In this document: positions 42,301 through 50,862 of the stretch, piece after piece
Numbering within the stretch: position 1 is the stretch's first letter
How the letters are laid out: the number at the start of each line of letters is the position of its first letter
NCBI GenBank assembly: GCA_033064195.1
Contig: JARBJD010000260.1
Span: 1-64,000, forward strand
Direction of reading: 5' to 3'
Length of the DNA: 64,000 nt
DNA from: Blattamonas nauphoetae
Lineage: Eukaryota; Preaxostyla; Oxymonadida
Notes under the pieces: model-generated
Seen by the model: only the letters and a program-made list of their open reading frames with translations
Told to the model about the DNA's origin: nothing
Databases searched by the model: none
Made by a program: the position numbers and the translations under genes

Positions 42301-45300
42301 TTCCTCGCAATGGTTTGGAGATCGAGTGTTGCCTCCATTCCAGGTGACTGTGCAATTCCTTTGATGTCGAAGATCCTGATATCGATCGATGACCTGAGAA
42401 CGATTCTGCAGTTGTACTCGCCTGGGTGTTTGGGACGGAAAGTGAATGGAAGGCGGATTCGTCCTCCAGATGACTCGTTCTTCTGAATTTCCGACCCGCT
42501 TTGGGCTCGTTTTAAACCCTGTCCCTGATCGAGCACGATCTGGAGATCTTTCTGGAATGTGAAGTAAGGCGATGACGTCTCGATTGTGTACTTGAGGGCG
42601 TTGCCTGGTGTGGGAAGGAGAGGGTACAAAGCTTTTTCGAGTTGTGAATTATCTGCTTTGATTGCTTCGAGTTGTCTATTCTTCGCTGGGAATGTGATTT
42701 CTTGGAGAGATTGGGTGTCTGCTTGCGCAAGAATGAGGAACGAGTCACTCGGACTTGGGATTGTGGAGACACCTTCAATCTCAACAGTGAACTCGCCCTG
42801 ATCTTCGTCTCTGAACATGATGCGACACTTCTGAACTCCGACTGTGATCGGCTGGAACCGGACTTGGACAGTTCCAGTTCCGCCACTTGTCAGAGTCAGC
42901 TGCTGCGAGTTCAGACGGAAAGGACAATAATCAGCCCCTTCTGCCAACACAATGACGTCGTGGCGAGCTGGCTCAGGAGCATTTCGTGGTGTTGTATGTG
43001 GAGTCGTCTGAGGATTCCGAGCACTCTTGACAGATGCTGTCTGTCCCGCTCCCATCGGAGAGTGCGGCGGATTCTGCTGAGTCGTCGCAGCTGTCGGCTG
43101 ACTTGGCAGGTCATTTGCCATCGTCACCTTCGTCGAGAGGACACATTCGTGTGGGAATGGATTCCTCACCTTCACTTCGCAATACGCGCATCCATACAGT
43201 TGGGTGTTGACTGTGTACGTGGCAGATGGAGGTGGGTTAAGGACTTTAGTCACAAGTTGCATGGAAATCGGATGGATGGGTCCTCCTCCCTGAATTTTGG
43301 GAATAAAAAGGAGTGTGGTCTTGATTGGGGATGAAAAGCGGGGGTTCACTTTGACAGTGACACCTCCCGATTTCCCAGATTCGAGAGTGAGTGTTGGTGT
43401 CTGAAGGACGAAGCCAGGATCGCCTTCGAGTCGGATGTTGTACAGGAGAGTGCGTTTGGTGGGGTTGGAGAGTTCGACAGTCTTTGTTGTTTCGATTCCG
43501 GATGCAGCAGGAATCTCGATCTTTGTGGAGGGGATGAAGTAGGGCAGGATTTGGTAGAGCGAGTAGACAAGGAGAACCATCACACGAGGGTCGGGATGGA
43601 TGATGTCTGTTTCCTGCACGAATGTCTCCATTCCGAGCTGTTTCATTGCAGCGAGGATGGAGGCAGCATTCTTCAGTCGATCATTTGATGATCGACATTG
43701 TTCCTGGATTTTGATTTGGAGGAATGGGCAGTGGACTTTGATGACGTTCAGAATGACGACGCCGTCGGAGAGGTCAGCTGCGAAGTTGCCAACGCAGTAC
43801 GGCTTTCGAGCACCTGAGCGATAGAAGTGAAGAGACAACCACTTCAACAAGAGCACCTCAGGAACAGAGTAAGTTGTTGAATTGCCGATCCCCGACAGAG
43901 AGCGTTGTGAGATGAGCTGTTCCGAGTTAATCCCTCCACCGCTCCCTCCACCTGGCTGTCTGGTGTCTTTCTTTGGTGTTTTTCCCATTGGGGACTTGGG
44001 GAGATCGGAGACTGGTGCCATTCGACCAGGAGTGCGCGGAGGTGGGAGTGTTTGACCAGCAGAGCCTGGTTTGGAGGGAGACATCAGAGGAGGATGCTCG
44101 GGAGACGGCTCTTTTGACTTTTCCTCCCTCACAACACCAGGAAGAGCCTTGAAGTGTTTCAGAGTCACTTTGCTCAGAACAAACAGTTTGAAGATTTGGA
44201 GAAGAAGGGTGGTCCACGCATTGTTCGAAACGATTGCGAAGGTCTCTTTGGTTTCCTGGCTTTTCTGGACAGCGAAGAGTATCTCGTTCACGTCAGGAAT
44301 GGGATAGTGGAACCGGCTCGAAACATACACATCAGCGACAAACCGAGCGTAGTCATTCCAATTCAGGAAATATTCTGGTTTGAGGTTCGACACATGCCCG
44401 CCGTATTCTCGGATGAAGGCGAGAATGGCGGAGTAATGCGAGAGAATGGCTTGGAGTCGATCGGGGTGGACGATAGGACGGTCAACGGAGTGGTCGTCTT
44501 CAGGCACGATGGGTGTTGTTGTTTTTGGATTGTTTCTCGGTTGGAGTTTGGTAGGGGATTGTGATTGTGCGAGAGATTGTCTGTTGGTTTCGAATCCCCT
44601 TGCTCCGGCTTTTGTTGGAGAGAGAGGAACTCGGGATGGAGAGGTGGGTGAGATGAAGCCTTGTGTCTTTCCGGTGAGGGAGAGGGTCTGCAGAATCTCA
44701 GCGTACAGACGACCCGGGATCTTCTCGCCAAGGACTTCCTCAATCACTTCCCAGAGGGGCTGTCCGAACTGTTCGATCATCGACTCAGGCCAGACAGAGA
44801 TTTGAGAAGAGAGGAAAGACGTGTTGAGGTAGCGGAGGAGAACGCGGTTGAGGGAGGACGGGTAGCACGGCAGAGAGAACGGGCCGGTGTAGATTGGGGC
44901 GAGATACGATGCTCGCTGTTGGTCGAAGCGAGGCGACAGCTCAGGTGACTCCGCTGCTGATGGCATTTCCGATTTGATTTCTGTTCCTTCTGTCAGTGCT
45001 TGCATGGCTGCTCGTTGTTCGCGTTCGAGAGCATGGGAATCTTCCTTCAGAAAAGGCACACCATCGAAAGAATCTTGCATCGAGCGGATGATGCGATGGT
45101 TGGCGAAGAGGAAGGCTGTCGTTGTGAGGATGTCATTGTCAACCACTCCATGGACGAGGACACGGAAGGGGTTGGCGAGCGAGTCGAAGAAGAGAAGATA
45201 GTTTGAGAAAGAAACGGGCTTCTTTGAAGTCAAGATAACATCCACAACAATGCTCTGCTTGTTCAGAGTGAGCTGCTGCCCCTCCAGGAAGAGCACTTTG

Positions 45301-48300
45301 ACAGGAAAGAGGGCTGGATCGCCAGAGGGTTGACATTGGACATCTGTGAGTTCGTATCCAACATTTCGGATGAGAAGACGAGCGCGAGTGGTGAATCCGA
45401 GAGGGACTGGCTGGAAGAACAATTCTTTCGGCTCAAAGACGAGTTGTTGCCGAATTCCGAGTGCAGTGACGGTGATATCACAATATTCTGATGTCTCGTC
45501 GTTCAGAAAGAGAGGTATTGTCAGGTTGTATTCAGCCTCTTCCTTCGGGAAGAACGAGAACACAATCTCAGCTTCCTGCCCATTCCCGAGAAGGCCTTCC
45601 GAAGGCGAGATTTGGATCGTTTCATCAAGCACTTCGGCGATGCCATCTGTCTGCAGCCTCCAGTTGAGTGGGTTGTGTTCCATGTTTGTTAAGACAACAG
45701 AAAGTTTGTGGAGTGGCTTGGGAAGTGTGGAGATGACACGAGCTCCAAAGTCGAGAGTGCGACGATTGATGGAGAGACGAGCAGGAACGCCTTTGGCTGT
45801 GATCTGTCGAGAGAGTGCGTTGGTTGTGGTTGTTGACTGCGATGCGGAGAGGAAGAAGAAAAGAGTGAAGTCGTAAGCGTGAATGTCTGCAGTGTACTCC
45901 ACTTCACACATCAGAATCGAGTTGGGCTTAATATCAAGACGATACGCTGTGAGGCTCTCGTCCTCCTCTGGTTCCACAGACAGAGTCAGCTTCCGATTGC
46001 CGCCCTGGTCATTGTTGTTGCGAGAAGTGTGGAATGATGTGTTGCGAGAAAGATTTCGATCTGTCTTCTGGTCTGTCTTTTTCTCTTCCTTCTTCTTTTC
46101 GTCTCTTCTCCGTTCCTCCCTTCCTCCCCCAGCTGATGGATGACTTGGGAACAATCCTTGGATGTTCTTTAATGCTTTCTTCCCCTCCTCCGACTGAAGC
46201 TGTGGCTGTGAGAAGGCATCCATCAGAATCGTCTCTGTGTTCGTCCCCACAAGATCAACGAGCCCCTGCAGAGGCTTCAGATGAGAGTCAAAAGCTCCCA
46301 CTCCGTTCCACTTCCCCCAAACATCATTCGCTGAAGGTTTTGTGGTGAACGGGAACTTCCTCTTCTTATCATCGTCTGATTCTTCAGTGTACGTTCCAGT
46401 GTCAGGGATTTCCGAGAGTGTCTCGAGTGGTGGCTCGATTGGTGTTGCTCTGATTCGACTCTGTGCTCTTCCGTCCTTCTTCTCTTCGGGTGGGGCTTTG
46501 CTCATTTTGCGCTGAAGGACTCGACGGATCCCAACAGGGATTGACGATGGAGCGATGGGAGTGATTTCGTTTTCTTCTGTTTCTGTCCCGCGCGCCTGCA
46601 TGATTTCGTGCTGAGTGAGCTTCCGAACCCCTTCTGGCATTCCCAATCCACTTCCCTTTGTATTTCCAGCGCTGTTCATATCCTGTGTATCGATAGCAGC
46701 GGTGGACTCTTTCTTAATGTTGTGCTTGATCAGCTTGAACTGAGGTTGCTCGGTGAGATCAGCGTAGAGGACAGCAGCGATTGAACCTGTGTTTGTGAGA
46801 GTGAGAAGACGTCGACGGCTGTTTCCGACAATCACTCCCCCAAAATCAATGGCTGGCTCTCCAATCTCGACATTCGGTTCGAGTGCTTCGGCAACAACAG
46901 AAACTGTCTGCTGAACACCTCCACGGATGCTCACTGTGATCTTTTCTGCGATGCGGCGGCTGCTCGATGCATTAATTGTCACAGCGAGGAGTATTTGCCC
47001 TCCAATCGGGATGGTTCCAGTGAGAGGGACAACGGAGAGAGACGGATCGGTTTGTTCAACAAAGAAGCACACGTTCGACTTGCATGTGTTGCGCAGAGTG
47101 GCATGTTTCGTGATTTCCGAGCCAACAGCGAATGCTCCGAAGTCGATTTGCTTCTCCAAGAACTCTGCGTGTCCCTCAGACACTTCTCCGAAAATGCGAA
47201 GGTTCTTGTCGCCCCCTCCGTCGACGTGCATGAAGCAGAAGGCGGAGTAGTTCGTCTGAGGAACATGGGCGGAGGTTGGGTCGAACGTGACGGTGACAGG
47301 AACTGTGCCGTAAGGGGGGACAGTGCCCATCTGCGGGGTGATGAAGAAGCAGTCGCATTTGAGTGTGCGGATATCGGCGGCGTTGATTTTGGAGGATTTT
47401 GGGATCGACTGAGAGAGACGGAGAGGTGTCCCTTGGGCTGGTGCGTCGAGATCTTTTTCTTCTGGAACGACCTGCTCAGCGAGCAATTGTTCAAGAGGAA
47501 CAGGAATGAGTTGGCTCGGCTGGATCCCCTCTCCTTCCTTGATAAACGATCCCTGCATGATCACTGGTCCGGGAGGAATGGCCTCTAGTGGTTTGTCTTC
47601 ACCAGCAGCTGACACGAGCATTGTTGTGTCCATCTCCCAGTGGAAGTTGGCGGGATGGTTGCCTGGGTTGGTGATGTTGAATGTTTCGCACATGCATCTG
47701 TTGATGTTCGAAGATGAGAACGAGAGGGAGACTTCGTTCACAGGGAGTTCGAGCGAGATGGGAATGACATCCGCTGCAAGAGCGACGTTGAAGACGTTGC
47801 TTCCGTTGATTTGGACGATGATCTGGCCTGTGAAGGTCTGTGCGATGTCCGAAGAGAAGATGATGTCGAAGCCAGCCATGGCACCTGGCGGGATGACCTG
47901 AGAGACGGGTGAGGAGAGAGCGAGTTCGGGATGGTTGATGACGAGGGTGGCGAGAACGTTGGCAGGGATGTCGTTGGAGATGTTGAGAGAGCGGGCAGAT
48001 TTGGAGTAAACAGTCACTCGCCCAAAGTCGATGTTGCGAGTGCCGACGGAGAGGAGAGAGAGCTCGTTCGGGTTGAGTGGGGTTCGCACTTCCTTCTGCT
48101 CGATTGTCGTTGTTGCATTTGGCTTGTATTTATGCTTGACCAGTTTCATTGTATCCGACAACTGAGGCCTGAGCTTCGGCTTCATGACCACTTCTGATTG
48201 ACCCGAGTTGAGAAGGAAGAGCGGTTCTGCTTGGCGTGGAACGAGTGGCTCTGGCGCCTCTCTGTCCAGCTGGTCGCTGTCAAGACCGAGGTTGAGATCG

Positions 48301-50723
48301 TTGAATGGATCGTAGTTCGTCTTGTACAGAATGTTCTCCCCTGCGTTGTGGTTGGCTGTCCGAACGAAGCCTGTTTTGAAAGCTTTCTTCTTCAAGTCCC
48401 GTTCCTGTCGAGAGGCTGTCACGAAATCGTTGTACATCTTCTTGTGCTTCTGCTTCTCCTCCACTTGTTGCAGAATCACATTCACCTGCGCGTTGTTGTT
48501 TCCCATGCTCGTCGCTGAAAGATAGCTCAAAGACGCGTTTTTGTGGTTGCTGACTGTTTGTTGGTGCATGCTTTCCCACACCTGCATCCGCGTGCTGATG
48601 TTTGCTGTCTTTGACGAGCCTTGAGTGAGTGCCTGTTGGAGATTGATCGGCGAGTTGGAGAGCGAGCGAGAACGAGCATTGTGATCGACAAAGTTTGGTT
48701 TTTGGATGAAGTCATCTCGTGAGCGCAGTGTTCCAGGAGTCACTCCCGTCCGCTTCTGGAAATCAGACGGATTGGAGACAGTGACACCGCCTGTGTGGAC
48801 GAGGCTGGTCTTTGCCATCGCCTTTCGTCTCCGAATGAGTGTTTGGTTGGAGGAAGGATCGTCTGCAGCTGCAACCATTTTCTTTGTTTCAGATGGATCG
48901 CCAGATGAGGGCACTGCGATGGGAGGGTTGGTCATCTCTTCGACAATGTCAGAAGCTGGAATTGGTGTGAGTGTGTTTCCTCGCACGTGGATGGGGATGA
49001 CTTTGGCACCTGACGACAGACTCAACTTGAGTGTTGTCTCGTGCACTCCGAGCTGGGTTGGTTTATAAGTCACCAGGACTTCGAGTGGCTTCTTCGGGTA
49101 CAGCTTGCCGGACGAGGGGGTGACGGAGAAGAGAGGAACTTTGTTGAACGAGACGGGGACAGGGAGTCCTTCGTTGTAGTTTGTGATGTGGATGATGTCG
49201 TCGAGATGATCGTTCAGAAAACAACTTCCGAAGTCGATGTCGAGCTTGTCGACTGTTGCACTTGGTGTGATCACCTTCCCCAGAATTGTGAACGTGATCT
49301 TTTGTCCTGTTTCTGGCACCTCAATCTGCATGAGTTCATTGACGTCTTCGCCCTCCAATCTTTCTTGGTGCGCGAATCCGAAGTTGTTGTCGAGTGTAGG
49401 AGGAGCAAAAGTGCACACAATCTCGCACGTCTCGTTTGGGTTGAGGGTTCCCATCATCTGGTTCAGTTTGAAGTGGTTTTTGTTGTGTCGTTCGCTAATC
49501 ACTTCTCGAATGCGAGGATTTGTTGTTGTTGGGTTGATTTGATCACCTGAAAACGGGGATTGCTCTGGGGCGGGTGATTTTGGTGAGTCCAGAGCAATTC
49601 GCTTTCCTGGCGACTTCTGGCCACCTTTGTTGGATCCTCGCCATCTTTTGTTGGCTGGCTGGAGAGGATCATTTGTGGAGGGAGGTTGGGGCTTTGTTGA
49701 TTTCTCAGAGATGCTTTGAAGAGGGGCTGCGATGATGGGTGAGATATTCTTGGATTGGGATGAAACGGAGTATGAACTGGGGCTTGGACCATGATTAGAA
49801 AGAATTAATTTCATCACTTTCTGTTCGTGATAGAAAATCGTTCCAAAATTGACGTTTTCAGCTGAGAGATGTGGGGTTTCTGCTAAAGCGAGTTCCAAAT
49901 GTTGTTGAACAGCTACTGCCTGTACAGTAACGATTTTGTTTTGTTCTTTTGACCTGCAACTGCATTCAATTGTCTGATGAAAGCTGATCGCCTTTTTGGA
50001 GAAGAACTCGACTCGAATCCTCATGGCTGACACGGGTTTATGTGATGATGCTGTGACCTTGGTCGAGACCGTCTGCTTTCCAACAGGTGAATCGTAGCCG
50101 GAAGTCTTCATTGTTGACGAAACATTGCGAGATGGGCTCTTCATTGTTTGAGCGATGGCTTGCTCGGCATCGCCAGAATCTGCATAAGAAAGGAGGAGAC
50201 GGCCTTCATCATCAAGTGGGAGGAGCTGTCCTTGAGAGGGAGTGAACTTTATTGCAGAATCTGGAGGCATGTTGAAGAGAAACTCTCCAGGTTTACTTCC
50301 TGCATTCCAGATGCGGATATATCGGACGTGAGGAACACCAACCTGAACTTCCCTAAAGTCTATAAAGTTATCAAAGCGAATATCTGGCTCAGGCACGTGC
50401 GTGAAGATTTTAATGTGTGATGTTGATTCTGCGAGGGTGGCCTGGAGCGATATATCATCAGAGAACAATATAATGGAGTCTTCGAGATTTTTATCTTCAG
50501 TGCAGTCGAATGTAACAGTTGTTGTGAAGGTTAGACCCGGAGCTATGACGATTTGCTCAGAGTATTGTGCAACTGAAAAGACCGGATTCTGAGGGCGTCC
50601 AAGTTTGATTCGCGTTGGAGACAATGAAATATTGCGGATCGATAGACTTAAAGAGTAGACATTCCCCGATTGAATATCATTGAAGTGTATTTCGGATGGA
50701 GTGATCTCGAAGACGTTGGACAT
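39315..50723 (-). CDS. CFAP47: CFAP47, flagellar central-apparatus protein
   Basis: 3802 residues in one uninterrupted frame. It starts MSNVFEITPSEIHF and consists of many immunoglobulin-like ASH/MSP-type domains (repeated IDFG, VGS/F, LTNTG, VTFDP signatures, e.g. IDFGAFAVGSEITKHATLRN and IDFGGVIVGNSRRRLLTLTN), separated by charged disordered linkers. A single calponin-homology domain lies at about residues 2290-2400 (LLKWLSLHFYRSGARKPY to LPYFIPSTKIEI). ASH arrays plus a mid-protein CH domain define CFAP47, a component of the central-pair projections of motile cilia. It implies a flagellum with a central apparatus. Length is in the range of the family. Some linkers (QTDRNLSRNTSFHTSRN; TPGRMAPVSDLPKSP) are low-complexity. 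The ATG is preceded by a short AT-rich gap before the next gene. Confidence 0.85.
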   Translation of the reverse strand: MSNVFEITPSEIHFNDIQSGNVYSLSLSIRNISLSPTRIKLGRPQNPVFSVAQYSEQIVIAPGLTFTTTVTFDCTEDKNLEDSIILFSDDISLQATLAESTSHIKIFTHVPEPDIRFDNFIDFREVQVGVPHVRYIRIWNAGSKPGEFLFNMPPDSAIKFTPSQGQLLPLDDEGRLLLSYADSGDAEQAIAQTMKSPSRNVSSTMKTSGYDSPVGKQTVSTKVTASSHKPVSAMRIRVEFFSKKAISFHQTIECSCRSKEQNKIVTVQAVAVQQHLELALAETPHLSAENVNFGTIFYHEQKVMKLILSNHGPSPSSYSVSSQSKNISPIIAAPLQSISEKSTKPQPPSTNDPLQPANKRWRGSNKGGQKSPGKRIALDSPKSPAPEQSPFSGDQINPTTTNPRIREVISERHNKNHFKLNQMMGTLNPNETCEIVCTFAPPTLDNNFGFAHQERLEGEDVNELMQIEVPETGQKITFTILGKVITPSATVDKLDIDFGSCFLNDHLDDIIHITNYNEGLPVPVSFNKVPLFSVTPSSGKLYPKKPLEVLVTYKPTQLGVHETTLKLSLSSGAKVIPIHVRGNTLTPIPASDIVEEMTNPPIAVPSSGDPSETKKMVAAADDPSSNQTLIRRRKAMAKTSLVHTGGVTVSNPSDFQKRTGVTPGTLRSRDDFIQKPNFVDHNARSRSLSNSPINLQQALTQGSSKTANISTRMQVWESMHQQTVSNHKNASLSYLSATSMGNNNAQVNVILQQVEEKQKHKKMYNDFVTASRQERDLKKKAFKTGFVRTANHNAGENILYKTNYDPFNDLNLGLDSDQLDREAPEPLVPRQAEPLFLLNSGQSEVVMKPKLRPQLSDTMKLVKHKYKPNATTTIEQKEVRTPLNPNELSLLSVGTRNIDFGRVTVYSKSARSLNISNDIPANVLATLVINHPELALSSPVSQVIPPGAMAGFDIIFSSDIAQTFTGQIIVQINGSNVFNVALAADVIPISLELPVNEVSLSFSSSNINRCMCETFNITNPGNHPANFHWEMDTTMLVSAAGEDKPLEAIPPGPVIMQGSFIKEGEGIQPSQLIPVPLEQLLAEQVVPEEKDLDAPAQGTPLRLSQSIPKSSKINAADIRTLKCDCFFITPQMGTVPPYGTVPVTVTFDPTSAHVPQTNYSAFCFMHVDGGGDKNLRIFGEVSEGHAEFLEKQIDFGAFAVGSEITKHATLRNTCKSNVCFFVEQTDPSLSVVPLTGTIPIGGQILLAVTINASSSRRIAEKITVSIRGGVQQTVSVVAEALEPNVEIGEPAIDFGGVIVGNSRRRLLTLTNTGSIAAVLYADLTEQPQFKLIKHNIKKESTAAIDTQDMNSAGNTKGSGLGMPEGVRKLTQHEIMQARGTETEENEITPIAPSSIPVGIRRVLQRKMSKAPPEEKKDGRAQSRIRATPIEPPLETLSEIPDTGTYTEESDDDKKRKFPFTTKPSANDVWGKWNGVGAFDSHLKPLQGLVDLVGTNTETILMDAFSQPQLQSEEGKKALKNIQGLFPSHPSAGGGREERRRDEKKKEEKKTDQKTDRNLSRNTSFHTSRNNNDQGGNRKLTLSVEPEEDESLTAYRLDIKPNSILMCEVEYTADIHAYDFTLFFFLSASQSTTTTNALSRQITAKGVPARLSINRRTLDFGARVISTLPKPLHKLSVVLTNMEHNPLNWRLQTDGIAEVLDETIQISPSEGLLGNGQEAEIVFSFFPKEEAEYNLTIPLFLNDETSEYCDITVTALGIRQQLVFEPKELFFQPVPLGFTTRARLLIRNVGYELTDVQCQPSGDPALFPVKVLFLEGQQLTLNKQSIVVDVILTSKKPVSFSNYLLFFDSLANPFRVLVHGVVDNDILTTTAFLFANHRIIRSMQDSFDGVPFLKEDSHALEREQRAAMQALTEGTEIKSEMPSAAESPELSPRFDQQRASYLAPIYTGPFSLPCYPSSLNRVLLRYLNTSFLSSQISVWPESMIEQFGQPLWEVIEEVLGEKIPGRLYAEILQTLSLTGKTQGFISPTSPSRVPLSPTKAGARGFETNRQSLAQSQSPTKLQPRNNPKTTTPIVPEDDHSVDRPIVHPDRLQAILSHYSAILAFIREYGGHVSNLKPEYFLNWNDYARFVADVYVSSRFHYPIPDVNEILFAVQKSQETKETFAIVSNNAWTTLLLQIFKLFVLSKVTLKHFKALPGVVREEKSKEPSPEHPPLMSPSKPGSAGQTLPPPRTPGRMAPVSDLPKSPMGKTPKKDTRQPGGGSGGGINSEQLISQRSLSGIGNSTTYSVPEVLLLKWLSLHFYRSGARKPYCVGNFAADLSDGVVILNVIKVHCPFLQIKIQEQCRSSNDRLKNAASILAAMKQLGMETFVQETDIIHPDPRVMVLLVYSLYQILPYFIPSTKIEIPAASGIETTKTVELSNPTKRTLLYNIRLEGDPGFVLQTPTLTLESGKSGGVTVKVNPRFSSPIKTTLLFIPKIQGGGPIHPISMQLVTKVLNPPPSATYTVNTQLYGCAYCEVKVRNPFPHECVLSTKVTMANDLPSQPTAATTQQNPPHSPMGAGQTASVKSARNPQTTPHTTPRNAPEPARHDVIVLAEGADYCPFRLNSQQLTLTSGGTGTVQVRFQPITVGVQKCRIMFRDEDQGEFTVEIEGVSTIPSPSDSFLILAQADTQSLQEITFPAKNRQLEAIKADNSQLEKALYPLLPTPGNALKYTIETSSPYFTFQKDLQIVLDQGQGLKRAQSGSEIQKNESSGGRIRLPFTFRPKHPGEYNCRIVLRSSIDIRIFDIKGIAQSPGMEATLDLQTIARKTITQEIPISNPTLSEWVMRCTLTSTSATAGTGENCVFKGPAELRIGARSTGYYKLTFSPKKAIDASCDIAIVNTVPSSSSTPSTAADKFAFHIRGVADDPPADGHIEVDTVARQEQKKKVVVPLANAGMVNKYRVVCDLSSCSGEASFTAFPRPTEQGTPTLQSASPNLPVNTHGKVSPKFKKDSKTPPVTTPNLLSYNSATPAITNEYELTILSTHAGVEEGTLMFVTEDEEIVWFTIRINTSAPKVEETVNLRTKVRKPIALDLRLFNPSDTESILFTVKMKGKGLTGPTNFLLEPGDEDLYTLVYAPVFPTPPPLDAGSGAEDYGELGYIVFSNDIAGEFLYELHLTCDDIPTVTIPPLQCELGMCAMVTLNVENPLPIPIQLECYSSLPSVFTLTPLTPQHQRTLQTCEQQAIEATDNTVNPTLYTARVDALNLTGLSSKLVVQSGQSIAFICRYSPSQIDVVEDALVKVVSRDGGEWKWNVSAKGLTPTVLPPVDVIAQVQESTSRILSFTNPFSYPLLATLSLSAANTIPDFLQPSTVVSPSLSSPNSQPLSTSNTPSQPSPVRMDQEMFATAIKGNKQAGFFQILLKSVKNINIEPRSTLQVPVLFSPQHLLTTSCTLVVISYANPSNPLSEDSAFTEDNPLIWTQPVVGTSEMFFPQLPATYANRMDDHSKEGTMSDLSKTAGGTKDGQTKKGYVTLAISGQTGDEITKSFLLPLTGLNVTFKGMMSYVQRCAITHACDIPEHFIRYFNDMETIKRSNSFEDEQALAEFKEQESGSITEKDWKAFYELLSNILTISLDSADEHLLEEISIVSDISPPDDLALLSTTPLLPVTIRFRPLVFCARTRVNLLVKRKGSVGGGMWRFSVWTSASNAPDSIAGDITLTSLVNQRSETQLEIVSEAHKSQPFHCLFRSGASPEFMLTPRDGTFDANGKATITLVFAPIRYGGTRKCVVAVSTPSKQWLYVVKGELPPYNPPSGQSKVSTYRG

Positions 50724-50862
50724 TGTTGATCCTGCCCAGATTTTTCGACATGGATTTGTTGACTTTCAATTGGTGAGGATAGTGTCGTTGAAATTGATCA
50801 GAAAGGACATTTTGTTCAAGTAAAGAACTTTTCTTAGTGAAGTGTTCGTATAATAAAGATCG

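Noticed and set aside
39380-50592. Many long frames on the plus strand and in other frames within CFAP47
   Set aside because: They are shadows of the CFAP47 coding strand with Arg/Ser-rich translation and no family resemblance.
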